From Lepas anatifera (lineage: Eukaryota; Arthropoda; Thecostraca; Lepadidae), in NCBI GenBank assembly GCA_034440635.1, contig JAOTON010001533.1, forward strand, positions 442,001 through 506,000: DNA of 64,000 bases, in the 5' to 3' direction. Positions within the stretch are counted from its first letter, which is position 1. The number at the start of each line of letters is the position of its first letter. The position numbers were made by a program, and so were the translations under genes. Shown here in pieces: positions 22,141 to 32,660 of this stretch. The notes beneath the pieces are model-generated. The model made no database searches and was not told the DNA's origin. It saw only the letters and a program-made list of their open reading frames with translations.

Positions 22141-23094
22141 GAAACATTGTAGGTGGCGCTAACGTCATCTTGTTAAGATGGGACACTTATGGAAGTAAGA
22201 TCATTTTTTAATATTGTTTATGCAGAAATAAAATTAAATGATTTAAAAAACACGCTGCTGTGTAAGACAAAAGTGTACAAAGACTTTTATCATTATCTTT
22301 CAACTAATTAAATATATTATTCAAAACTGCGGTGCTGCATATCCCCGCGTTCTTTGACTGCCCCGAAGTGCGGACGGGAGGCAGCGGTATCGAGTTTAGG
22401 CGTTATTTTCACAATAATCGTGTTTCAAGCTGCTGGAAAGGTGAGTGAGCGGAATGGTGATGAGTTGACTTAGTATATTATGAGTGTCTGAATGAATTAT
22501 TGTCAGCTGTTAGGGCTTGCAGCTACATTATTGACGTCTACATGTTTCTGGCGCACCTGATACATTCCCTTTTATGTTTCATGATACTGGTTTCTTCATA
22601 GTTTTGCGTTAGGTATCCCATATTTCTAAGATTTAATATTAAGAAAGTCTGATATCATTATGTTCAGGCAGTAATCGTAGATCATTTATATAAATGAACA
22701 AAGAAAGAAAGAAAACATGCAAAATGTAACTAAGAAAATGTAAAATAATGGCTGGTAGGAGAAGATTCAAAATAGGATAATGCTGAGATGGTGCGTTTCA
22801 AAACTGTACCTTATGCCTTTAATATATTTGGGATTTATGGTGCATTGAGATCAAAAGAACCCATGCTACGGCATTGAAATTAATATTACAGTTTTATGTT
22901 GATTTAATGCTGTAAAGCATAATAGCAGTTTTGTAGAGCTTATCGAAAAATTTCTAATGATATATTTGATTTCACTCAAAGCTCCCTAGAGAAGATTTCC
23001 GCACAGTTTTAAGTTGGGGGGTAAAGGCACCTATTCACCTATTTAAAAACTTCACCGAAAATAAAGGAATATGGTAACACTGAATATGGTTTGC
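22141..23094 (+). other. Gene-free stretch; possible leader exon
   Basis: A/T-rich except at 22335-22440, which is more GC-rich and ends in GAAAG|GTGAGTG, a strong splice donor at 22441. This could be a 5' non-coding exon of the DUF4806 gene downstream. No acceptor or coding exon between it and 23582 was established. Confidence 0.3.
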
Positions 23095-23342
23095 AGTATT
23101 TGACTTTGATCAAATATTGTGTACAATTGGTCATAAATCACGTGACACGTTAAATTTGATAAATCTTCCGGGTTGAACTTGGAGGTGTGAAACGTAAACA
23201 AAATTTGTGGGCGTTTTGATGTAATGGGTCAGAAATGTGCAATATTTCTTGTTTAAGCCCAAACCAAATAAAAAATTGGTTTCATGATTTTAAATTCTTG
23301 ACCACCATATCAAGTACTGTTTGGAGGTGGTACACTTCTTTT
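23095..23342 (+). repeat. Intronic repeat, copy 1
   Basis: About 250 bases from TTTGACTTTGATCA to TTTGGAGGTGG, including CACGTGAC, CTTCCGGGTTGAACTT and TTCTTGACCACCATATCAA. Repeated in the same orientation at 24213-24463. Confidence 0.85.
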
Positions 23343-23581
23343 AAGGCCTAGCAATATGTTTGGCCTGATCTTCAAGTCTTGTGGAAGAAACCCAGCGCAA
23401 TACCACTTTTACTGCCGATACTTTGGCCAGAAAAGCATTGAAAAGCCAGATTCAAATTATTTCATGTCACCTTTTTGGCTTGTTCGCCCGCCCTCTATCC
23501 ACAACCTGCGTCCGGACGGAGAGATTCTCTTATCTTCATAGTTTTTTTCCTTTTGACCAAGCTGATATTCCTTCTTCACAG

Positions 23582-26500
23582 GAAGGCTGGTGCCCCTGCA
23601 TACCTTCAAGATATAGATCTCAACACCCCTCATCGCAAGAAAAGTAAGCGCAAATGTAAATGGTAATGCAAATGCATGTGATATTATTGCCCCTCCTGCC
23701 CGTTGGATTTAAATACCCCTCATTTCGTTTTTCAATACTGCTGAAAGTATTTTTCATATATCAAAGTAAATGACGATCGGATGCCAGTAGCTGGGTCATT
23801 GCGTGTCATTAACAGCGCACGCGCTGATTTCGCATTTCCACCTATGGATGTTTCTTTTGTTGATGCTGCCATCCCTTCCAGGTCGGAAAGACGCCAGGGA
23901 CGACACTTCCTGTGACCGGTAATTACGTTTTTCTGTAACAGCGTGGTGTATAAACGAAGCAAAGTTGGGGAATTTTATGTCGTTTTTGCTATGACCTAGT
24001 ACAATTCTTAGTACAACCAGCGCTTATTTGTCTTTGACCGTGCAAGCGCAAAATTATAAATATTGGAGTTTGACGTTTCTCTGTATCACAGCGAAACTGG
24101 CCTTCCGTCTCCTGGGACACTGCCATCTCCTGGAAGACCACTGTTTGATGCGCCACCACTACTGCATGCGACAGGTGAGCTAAGTCGAAACTACCGGACG
24201 TGTTCATGTACATTTGACTTTGATCATGTATTGTTTTCAATTCGTCATAAGTCACGTGACGCGTTAAATCTGGTAACATCTTCCGGGTTGAACTTAGAAG
24301 TGTAAAACGTTAACAAAACTTGTGGGCGTTTTGAAGAAATCTCCGTGTTGTAATTTGTTATAAAAAGTGAAATATTTCTTGTTAAAGCCCAAAACAAATA
24401 TTTTTTTAGTTTAAATTCTTGACCACCATATCAAATGCCGTTTGGAGGTGGCACAACTCCTTTAATGTTCGAAAAAGAAACGCTCCGTGCTCCCATCGAA
24501 AGTGCAGATGCATGGTTACATTCGGTGGAAGCACTGCCATTTTACCTATACTTAAGATATAGGTCCTTGCATGTGTGGGTAATGTGCTCCTTGCATGTGG
24601 GACCTAAGTTTGCACACATTTGCATTTTGTTACCACGGCGCGATAGTAAAGAGGTAGTATTAGCTATTGTAAATTGTGGCTAGACACTTTCTTTTTCAAC
24701 TGATATTTTGGGTTAAAATCTAATGATGTAAGTAGGGCATTCCAGTAGTTGTATTATACACATAATAATCGTGTTCTGAATTTATTTCGCCAATGTTGAA
24801 GTATTTATGGAGAACAATGACACCGTCCCCCATCCCACGAAATACATGCTAACCTCGTACATTTTCCTTTTGCAGACAACCGGCTGCTTCTTCTTCTGAC
24901 CCGACTTCTCCGGGAGGTGGAGGGCTTGCACAGAAGGCCAGCGGGAGCTCATGGAGGTTTTCCGAAACTTCAATGGTTCACATGCAACAGCCACAGGACC
25001 TCCAATCGGGACTATCCGGACGGTGGAGGAATTCCGAAAAATCGAAGAGCGTCTGACCTCACCATCGCTTCTGACGGCATTGGTAAGGGCGCCCGTTTTG
25101 TTGTTGTTGTTTTTCGTTGCCTATCTTAAGACTAACTACTGTAGCCAACTGCTTCGAAGGACATGTGCTTGCAGCTAGGGTGTTATCACTGAGAGCGCAA
25201 TACACATCTCAATACTATTCCTCAGACTCTTGGCTGGTAGCGATCTTGAAGGGTTGCGTCTAGTTCCAAGTTCGAAGTGTGTTGGAAACATTTTCACCGA
25301 CATTAATTTTTAGGTGATGCGAGTATATCTAGCGCTGTCCCACGCATACCTTCATAGTCACGCGTAGTGCGTATCAAAGACGCGAAATACCTGAGCACTG
25401 CCTTCTCTTAAACATAGCACGAGTTCTGATATATATCAACTTGTGCTAAAAGAATAGATACACAGCTGACTGTGTCATCATGGTGGAGAGCACCATTGGC
25501 GGATCCAGGAGAAAGGTTTGGAGGGGGCCAAAACATCGTTTTGGGTGGGGGAGTGCCAAATCGAGAAAAAATCGAAGAAAGCATAGGATTTTAAAGAAAA
25601 ACGGCCAAAAGTCGGTCGTTTGGGGGGGCAAAATATACTATTTCGGGCTTTGGGGGCATGCCCCCTGGATCCGCCAGTGGAGAGCACCACTTGGTAGCTG
25701 CAAGTGGTGCTCTCCTTCGAGGGTAACAGGAGGGATAATATTTGTTAGTGGTACCAAACCTTGCATATAAAGACTTTAAGAAAATCAATTTGATAACATG
25801 GTTCCCCCGCTTTGCAGGTCGACTATCTCAAGGGCTGGCTCACAAGCGACCTGAGGACAAGCGCCAACGCCATGATGAAGGCCGTGCTGCATAACCAAGT
25901 GGCCGACCAAATGACCCTTACTGGCAGGGAGGGGAAGCTGCCATTCAGGGGTTCTCGGCTGTATCATGCCATATGCGGTGAGTCAATTCATGGGAAACTT
26001 GAGTTAGCATGTTAATATTGTCTGATCTATGGTAATAATAATGTTTTACTGATTTAGGTACCAAGTCTTAATTAGTACATATATAGGCACTTGCACGCGG
26101 GAATAGTTTGTGACTCTGCATAGCTTGTTTGAATCTGAACTTCTAGGCCCGGTATTTTGCAGCTTATTTCTATTCAACTAACTCCCATATGATATTTGTA
26201 TTCAGCATATCTTATATCTTAAGAACACGTGTATTCCGCCCTCAGCTTAGGTTGCAGACCCGAAACTGATTACCGACATACTATTTTGGAAAAGCTTGCA
26301 TCTTTTCCCATCATTCCTGGAAGTTTTTAGCCCAGGCCACAGTAGGTCAGAAGGTCAGATCGCGGGGGCTGGGTGGCGCAGTCGGTTAGGCGCGCGCGCG
26401 GCGCGATCACGTGACCTCTTCGTGAGGTCGCGGGATCGAGCCCGCCCAGTGGCAGGATTTGGCGCCCTGCCCAGATGTCCCAGCCTAGCTTATCGTCGCC

Positions 26501-27511
26501 AGAAAGACCAGAGATATGACCTAAGATGTTGGTGCGACGTAAAGCCCCAAGTAAAAAAAGGTCAGATCGCCAGCCTTTGACTTCACTTCAACTTTGAGCT
26601 CTACAAAAACAGCCATTGAAAAGGCATGGAAAGTCTGGTCTTATGGATCGTTATCTCACAAAAAGAATTACAAAGTCTCAGTTTTCTCAGAAAACCATTA
26701 TTGACCAGCGGTTCACGGATCCGGGGGACGAGATTTGCCCTTCGACACAGGAGCGTTGTACCTAGTTGTAAGACCTTGGTATGCTCTATATTCCTGCTAT
26801 CTCAGTTAATATCACGTTTTCAAGCTGCTTTATCTCCTTTTAACGTTTTTAATGCATTTCCAAATGAGAGTTCACTCTTCAGAACAAGCTTAATGCTACA
26901 TAGTAAATATCAAAATGCCGTAGCTTGATATGTTTATGGTAAGTTATACATGGTAGACAAATATTCATTTCTTAATTATAACATTTATAATATTATTTAA
27001 GATCATAACATTTGTTTAAGCCAAGTTCACTGGTGATGTCATATGTGGTTACCTAAGCGTTACCCAAGCTAAAATTTACGTCCAAGGCTGCGAAAAATTA
27101 AAGAAACAGGGTGCGCCGTTTTTGTGGCACCTCCGAAAAAAGCCCAGGGAACTTTCTTACGATCTACTCTTTTCTTTGGGTACCTACACGAAAACATTGT
27201 CACTACCCAAATTAATGGCAACTGCTTTTTAACGGGTCTAATCTTGTTTTACCACAGATGCGCTCGAGCAGTTTCCGGGCGATATGACGGCCCGGAACCG
27301 GATTCTCTCGGTGTGGCTCTCGGGAAGCCGTGACCGGGACGGTGGCAGAGCCTCACGCCACCGGCAGACCAGCGGGAGGCGAGCCGAGGCTGGCCCAGCG
27401 GCGACCGGGGAGTCTGACCCAGCAGCGACCGTGGAGGCTGTGCCCGACAGCGACCCCAGCAGTGTGGGGTCGGCTGTCACAGAGGCACTGCTGACACTGC
27501 ACGAGATGTGA
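23582..27511 (+). CDS. DUF4806-domain gene, 3' exons
   Basis: Spliced gene, 5' end unknown. Exons by splice signals: 23582-23643, 24092-24174, 24934-25082 (or from 24876), 25818-25977, 27258-27511 with a TGA stop at 27509. Phases agree (0-2, 2-1, 1-0, 0-1, 1-stop). The second exon encodes a Ser/Pro linker (GLPSPGTLPSPGRP). The next three encode a continuous domain: IRTVEEFRKIEERL, VDYLKGWLTSDLRTSANAM, FRGSRLYHAICGDAL and ILSVWLSGS. The pattern resembles the DUF4806 domain of invertebrate proteins; its function is unknown and many copies sit in mobile-element-rich DNA. The tail is Ala/Ser/Asp-rich. If the acceptor at 24876 is used, the third exon reads DNRLLLLLTRLLREVEGL and then needs removal of one base to stay in frame; the acceptor at 24934 avoids this. 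An active gene or a recent duplicate are both possible. Confidence 0.7.
24213..24463 (+). repeat. Intronic repeat, copy 2
   Basis: Second copy of the 23095-23342 repeat, about 80% identical by eye, in the next intron of the same gene. Confidence 0.85.
25494..25679 (+). mobile_element. hAT-type MITE, CGGATC family
   Basis: A 186-bp element with ends CATTGGCGGATCCAGG and complement CCTGGATCCGCCAGTG. The 8-bp duplication GAGAGCAC is perfect at 25486-25493 and 25680-25687. It is inserted in an intron of the DUF4806 gene, within one arm of a natural palindrome. Confidence 0.93.
26351..26570 (+). mobile_element. tRNA-derived SINE with 13-bp target duplication
   Basis: Body 26364-26557 flanked by AAGGTCAGATCGC at 26351-26363 and 26558-26570 (perfect). 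The head has TGGCGCAGTCGGTTAGG (A box) and GGGATCGAGCCCG (B box); the body has GGCGCCCTGC and the tail ends GTGCGACGTAAAGCCCCAAG plus a short A run. A long flanking duplication and A-rich end are the marks of LINE-driven retroposition. It sits in the last intron of the DUF4806 gene. Confidence 0.93.
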
Positions 27512-27596
27512 AGTGAAGCTGCACGAGACAATGCGTGAACACAATGCGTTTGAGTTGTGAATATGGGTATTTATTTAGTATTTAGTTTACTTAACC

Positions 27597-27910
27597 CAGA
27601 TAATCGTTGTATTTTAGTTATTTTTGATTTCATGTAATGTTCATGATGTGTTGTGTGTGTGTGTACGGGAAAGATATGCAGAATAACATGATCATGACAC
27701 ATGGGCGAAATATATTGACGATATCATTTTTGAATACGTTTTTTTAAGTAATATGAGCATCAGGCTGTTTTTCCTTCTTCATACATTAATAATCATGCTC
27801 AAGACAACTCTCCATGACATCATTAATCCAGATAATCTTTGTATTTTAGTTATTGTGTATTCTTGCAATGTTCATGTGTTGTGTGTATGTACAGAGAAAT
27901 ATACAGAAGC
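27597..27910 (+). repeat. Direct repeat downstream of the DUF4806 stop
   Basis: Two ~80-base copies, 27597-27680 and 27829-27910, share CCAGATAATC-TTGTATTTTAGTTATT, AATGTTCATG and GTTGTGTGTATGTAC-like blocks. They lie in the probable 3' untranslated region. Confidence 0.7.
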
Positions 27911-28093
27911 AACGTTATGTATTGTATTGAAATGTGAACCGAGGATGGCATAAATAAGAGAAAAAACTCGAGATGAAACGAGACAAAGAATTAGGCTTGC
28001 GGTGCCAGTAAAGATTCTTTCAGATCTTGATCAAGATCAGTTCCGGTCATGGAGTAGGTATATTAGTATCAGCTAGCAGCGTATTTTGACGTG

Positions 28094-28094
<1 letters not shown>

Positions 28095-28174
<80 letters not shown>
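28095..28174. repeat. (TA)n microsatellite
   Basis: About 80 bases of uninterrupted TA. It generates the artificial Ile-Tyr frames on both strands and is a likely site of length error in assembly. Confidence 0.97.
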
Positions 28175-28176
<2 letters not shown>

Positions 28177-28976
28177 CCTGGCGCAGCCCGGGCGGAGCCC
28201 AGGCAGAAAAGCCAACGAGTTCGGGCAGAGCCCAGGCAGAAAAGCCAACGAGTTCGGGCAGAGCCCAGGCAGAAAAGCCAACGAGTTCGGGCAGAGCCCA
28301 GGCAGAAAAGCCAACGAGTTCGGGCAGAGCCCGGGCGGAGCCCAGGCAGAAAAGCTAACGAGTTCGGGCAGAGCCCGACCGGGGCCATGACGGTATCTGT
28401 AAGCATTTCTGTTGGTAATCCCGGGCTCTGCCCAGGTTTTTTCGGGTCATGGTAGGGTTTCGGGTGGGCTGAGCCCGGAGAAAGCATATGGAGTGGTTGG
28501 GCTGAGCCCAGTCGGGGCCATATACGTTCACGTATATCTTTTTCTAGGGCAGGCGTGGGCTAGGCCCTATTTTTCTCGAGCCGTGACTGGGCTAAGCCCA
28601 GCGCAGTTAAGCAACACTCTCGGGCCGAGCCCAATCGGGGCCATGCCGGTTGACCTGTGTTATTTTCCAGGGCAAACATGGGCTGAGCCCGGAGGAGCTT
28701 GGGAAAAGGTCGGGCTGAGCCCGGGATCCCAGCGCGACGCGCCTGAGCTGAGCCCGGTCGGGGCCATGTGAATTCTAGTGCTGTAGCGCCAATCAAACCC
28801 AGGGCTAAGCCCGCGAGAAGTCGGGCTGAGAGTTGGGAAAATATATGGGCCCAGTCGGGGCCCAGCTGCAGCCCGGTTGGGCAAGTTGTGTCATCGCCCA
28901 ACATTATTTCGGGCTAAGCCCGACATTATGGATTGGGCCCAGCCCGATCGGGCCCCGGTTGGAATTGTTGGCTGGG
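28175..28976 (+). repeat. GGGCnnnGCCC palindrome-rich element, copy 2
   Basis: Begins after the TA run. At 28198-28329 four 33-base units (CCCAGGCAGAAAAGCCAACG...) stand in perfect tandem, with a fifth unit after an 11-base GGGCGG insert at 28341-28373. Beyond that, GCCC--TCGGGGCCAT recurs at roughly 120-base spacing (about 28373, 28507, 28630, 28750, 28850), amid GGGCTGAGCCC and GGGCTAAGCCC palindromes. It ends in AATTGTTGGCTGGG, the inverted match to the start of copy 1. Confidence 0.8.
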
Positions 28977-29430
28977 GTGGGGCACGAGTAAAGAACCCGT
29001 CGCATGCCAGCACGTGTGGATGGCGTGAGGCAGCGGCATGAAGCTGTGACACTTGAAAGTATTAGGCTAGTCGTGAAAAAGGAGCTTCCATATTTGGGTG
29101 CTTCTCCAGATGGCAGCATGACCTGTAGAGGTCCGACCTGCCCCCAGGAAGCGAGTTGTAGAGGTCAAATGTCCTTACTCGATGAGGGAGTGAGCCTGAG
29201 GCTGTATCATATCTGGATGACATCAGCAGCTCCGGAAAAGTCATAAATACTACGCGCAGGTCATTTATGTGGTGTAATGGAGTGTGTATTTGGAATGCGG
29301 ACCCAGAAAGGAACACTTCTAGTCGGAGTAGAACGGGATGATCCAGGAAAAGTTACCTTCTCTAAGACGATACTGCGTCACAGAGGTCCTACCATCCCTG
29401 CTATCGAAAGATATTCTTCTTTATGTGATC
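28977..29430 (+). pseudogene. YqaJ gene, copy 3, 5'-truncated
   Basis: Starts mid-gene immediately after the GGGC element. Bases 28977-29332 are about 98% identical to 21234-21586 of copy 2, including the YLGASPDGS segment. Copy 3 continues beyond the point where copy 2 is cut (through a GGATGATCC-GGAAAA segment to the -LLSK end equivalent near 29410). It carries the same frameshifts as copy 2, so the two descend from one already broken gene. Confidence 0.85.
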
Positions 29431-29966
29431 AATGTGTTGAAGGGAAAGGTCATTAAGCGTCTTAAGTGACATTGGCTATGGACAGAGTTATCATCGTGAT
29501 GGTTATCAAATGTGGCACTTTTATTATTGCCATGGGATGGGACCGCCTCTTTTCAGATTTGTAGTGGTGTCGAGTTGTAACCGCAGCACAGGCAGCTGGA
29601 CTAATTTCGAAGTTGGACGAAAGTGACAGTGATGTTGGGGAGGATATTTAGGTGGACGGTGAGGCTTCCGATAGGGAAGAGAAAGTGTATGTGCTTGATG
29701 GACAGGATGCAGATGGAGAACCTAACCATGGCGCGCAAACGACACCATCCCGCAGTCACGCTGATCGTAACACCACTCGGTCTCGGAAGAAGCTGGCAGC
29801 AGCTGAGTGGGAAGAACGAGAAAACTTCGGCAACGACGTCTACTATGTAGGAAATCAACGCAAGGGAAGATATGCTCAGCGGAGGTATAGGGCTCCTAAC
29901 CAGGGCCCTCCAAAGTTAGTTGGTAGCAATCTACTGCCATGGCGCACAAATGCGACTGCTCCATAG
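29431..29966 (+). other. 3' flank of YqaJ copy 3 with acidic/basic frame
   Basis: Matches 10385-10700 behind copy 1. The frame 29652-29966 is open for 104 codons, with an acidic start (GEASDREEK) and a later Arg/Lys/Tyr-rich part (RKGRYAQRRYRAP). Upstream of a stop, the same region reads LDESDSDVG. It might be a second protein of the YqaJ-bearing element; I do not recognise it. Confidence 0.35.
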
Positions 29967-30182
29967 AGCTTACGTGTTAAATTGGTCATTTTCCGACAGC
30001 TGCTGTCATCAGCCTATGGCCGTTGGAAAAGATCTAATAAAGCTGTTAGAAAGCCTGTTCTCTGCTCTTTCCATGTTCTATTTGGCGTTTTTACGTCAGA
30101 CGCACAGAACTAGCTCGAAACATCAATTTTAGATAACTCTGCAAATGTGCGCCACAGATTTCTTGGCCCACACCCCGTACGC

Positions 30183-30262
30183 CAGCGTCGGCGTAGCGCA
30201 GTGGATAGAGCAATGGTCTAGAGATCAGAAGAGTGTGTGTTCGAGACCTAGTCGCGACACAC
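30183..30262 (+). repeat. tRNA-like sequence (SINE head or tRNA pseudogene)
   Basis: GGCGTAGCGCAGTGGATAGAG fits the A box and D arm, and GTGTTCGAGACCT approximates a B box and T arm. The acceptor stem pairs only partly (GTCG with CGAC), the B box deviates from GGTTCGAATCC, and a TTTTT run follows. Probably a retroposed relic rather than a working tRNA gene. Confidence 0.45.
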
Positions 30263-30369
30263 GTTTTTAACAGCTAACGTTAAGTTTTGCGAATCAATTT
30301 AATCGTTCAGAACTCGTGCAGATTCTTACAACTATAGTTAGACAACAAAGATAAAGCAGCCGCTTTACC

Positions 30370-31342
30370 CAGTGGCGGATCCAGGGGGGAGGGATTTAAG
30401 CCCCTCAAAATTTACGAGCCTCTAAAGTTAACACGCGCATTGACGGGGGGCGGGTACCCGCCCCCCGCGCCGCCGTACTGTGTATACCTTTTCCCTCATC
30501 ATTTTTACAACTTCTGTCAAAATTTTAAGGTTAGGTCATCTCAGGTCAGGTCACCAGTACAGGTCAAGTGACCCGACCTCAAAAAAAGTTTGAGATTGCA
30601 TAAGTCGGAGCAGGGTGAATTTATCCGATTGAAACTCATATCACATAATTGCCCCACCGAGTTCTCTAACATATGTTCCGGTATTTTTGATATCGATGAC
30701 CTAAGGTCAGGTACGAGGCATGACCTCTCCATTGGAAATACATGGGAAAAATGGTTTTTACGGAATAACTCAGTAACGGATGGTGATAGAGCATTTATTT
30801 TAGCTGCATTAAACTCGCCTGGGCTTTGCGGTTCTAATGATATGCATTTTATATAATTTGACCCTGACCTGACCTCAGGTCAGGTCAAATCCTTGATTTG
30901 ACCTAGCAAGGTCAAATTATATATCATTCGATTCGGCTTGCTAAGAGGATTCATACAGTTCAAGTCGTTTTGCTCTATCTTTCCTTGTTGAGATGTAATG
31001 TCCGAAAAACTGACTTTTACATGTTATCCCTATGACTGGCATGTTTTGACCTCTCGTGACCTTAAATGTGACCTGACAAAAAAATGGTTCAAATGTTTTC
31101 GATGGAGAAGTGGATGGGCAGCCCAACGCCGTTTACCGTTTTTCGCTACCTACTGTGGTTCTCGAGATCTTAGGGGGGCGGGTACCCGCCCCCCGTCAAT
31201 GCGAAGGTGGCTCAGACCCCCGTCAATGCGCGTGTTAATAGATAGACGAGCGACTAACCGAGATACTGGCAGGTGAGGCTCGAGCTTCGAGCCGGTGAGG
31301 CTCGAGGTGAGCCCCCCAAATGAATTCCTAGATCCGACACTG
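30370..31342 (+). mobile_element. CGGATC-family MITE split by a TTAA element
   Basis: The left end CAGTGGCGGATCCAGG at 30370 and the right end CTAGATCCGACACTG finishing at 31342 are inverted matches. Flanking 8-mers GCTTTACC and AATTTACC agree at 6 of 8. Removing 30428-31238 leaves a MITE of about 165 bases, a normal size for this family. Confidence 0.75.
30428..31238 (-). mobile_element. TTAA element, copy C
   Basis: TTAA at 30428-30431 and 31235-31238, terminal CACGCGCATTGACGGGG repeats, inverted relative to copies A and B. The GC hairpin end is partly deleted. Inserted inside the MITE described above. Confidence 0.93.
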
Positions 31343-32442
31343 AATTTACCTCTATTCCTGTCAAGGAGAGATTCTGCCCACCCATTACGTTTTTTCCAGG
31401 ATATCTCCTGAACAGTTTGCGATAAGCATTTGAAACTTTCTGGCTTGTAAAACTGGGGGCAGATTCCATGGAAGTTTTGAGACTAAATCTTGCCAAGGGG
31501 CGGAGCTATGACCCAATATTTGTGGAGGTTCTTTTCCCAAAATGAGTATTATTGTATACGGTTCGTTCTTCGCACAACAAAGCCGTCCGTTACAACATTG
31601 AGATATGTCATAATGATACATTATTATGAATAGGATACCAGGTAATAGCTCATTTACATTTTCAGCTTGTTTAATAGAGGCAGTTACAGCAACAAAAAAT
31701 CGGGATTTTTAGTATATTAAAATTGTACTTTCCAGAGTACAAGATTGCTTACAGGGCAGCCTCGAGGAATAAAGAAAACTATACCATGTTCCCAGCCAGT
31801 TGCGGATATAAGGGAGCTAGGGTGGCTCAAACCGCCCTCCCCAAATTTCCGAGTGCATATAGTAAATACATAGGCGGAGCCTGATCTGAGGCAAAGACCC
31901 TATCCCCCTCCGAAATGAAGCCCTGGATCCGCCGCTGCTCTCAGCCCTATATTTTATAACCGTGCAATGGCATAAGCGTGCTTCGGTATTGTAATTAAGG
32001 GGTGTCACGCAGGTGCAGTTTTTCACAGTCCAATGAGTGCTACAAGCATCTTCGGTATGCATTCGGTTGCAAGACCGAAAAGACAACAATTCACTCACAG
32101 ACGGATTAGAGAGACAAGACTATTACGCTCACCCGGGTTTTGCACAGGCGGGAAACAGGTCAAGCAAGATAAAAAAGTATCAAAAGTTGAGAAACATATA
32201 TTGGTGCCCATGCATGGTTCCCCGACATTGCCAATATGAATATTGCCCCACTATTTTGCTTTCTTTCTTCCATCTTTGATGACTTTTTGCATTATACTAT
32301 ATATCTCACGAAGGGGCGACATTTTCCGCCCCTAGCCCTGACATTAAAACGGGCTTCTAGGAGTCTGACAGAGGCAGGGGTCATACCCGTTGCCTAAACT
32401 GGGAGCGGCAGAAAATAGAAAATGCCAATCTCGTAAGGAATA
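31343..32442. other. No gene recognised; MITE fragment
   Basis: A short relic at about 31868-31938 begins TAGGCGGAGCC and ends CCCTGGATCCGCCGCTG, suggesting a deleted CGGATC-family MITE. The rest shows no coding or RNA signal I recognise. Confidence 0.4.
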
Positions 32443-32660
32443 GGTGGATCCAGGGGGAGAAGCACATGCCCCCATTCAATTGATGATCGACGCCCCTGTG
32501 AAATTTCCGATGACTCTCCCTAAAAGGTCGTTCCCCGGGATGCAAGTATCAGCGCCCTGCGGTAGAATTTGGCGCCAACTTGATAGGTTTTGCCGACCAA
32601 AATTGGCGCCCGCTGATCCGGATGCCCCCACCACCCCAATCGGACACCCTAGATCCTACC
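32443..32660 (-). mobile_element. MITE, second GGATCCAG family, inverted copy
   Basis: Starts GGTGGATCCAGGGGG and ends near CTAGATCCTACC. The interior (TTGATAGGTTTTGCC, TTGGCGCC, CCGGGATGCAAGTAT) is the complement of parts of 2544-2793 and matches 61070-61285. Target duplication not clear. Confidence 0.7.

Noticed and set aside
28198..28373. CRISPR array
   Set aside because: The 33-bp units are contiguous with no unique spacers, and the window is eukaryotic.
28047..28487. 146-codon minus-strand frame with Ile-Tyr repeats and an 11-residue repeat
   Set aside because: It is produced by the (TA)n run and the 33-bp tandem repeat, which stay open on both strands because their periods suit the codon length.
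21587..28976. Whole 7.4-kb interval as a single simple transposon
   Set aside because: Its outer ends are inverted matches, but no short target duplication was found; the flanks instead share 355 bp, so a plain insertion does not explain it.
30183..30262. Functional tRNA gene
   Set aside because: The acceptor stem and B box deviate too much and no clean cloverleaf forms.
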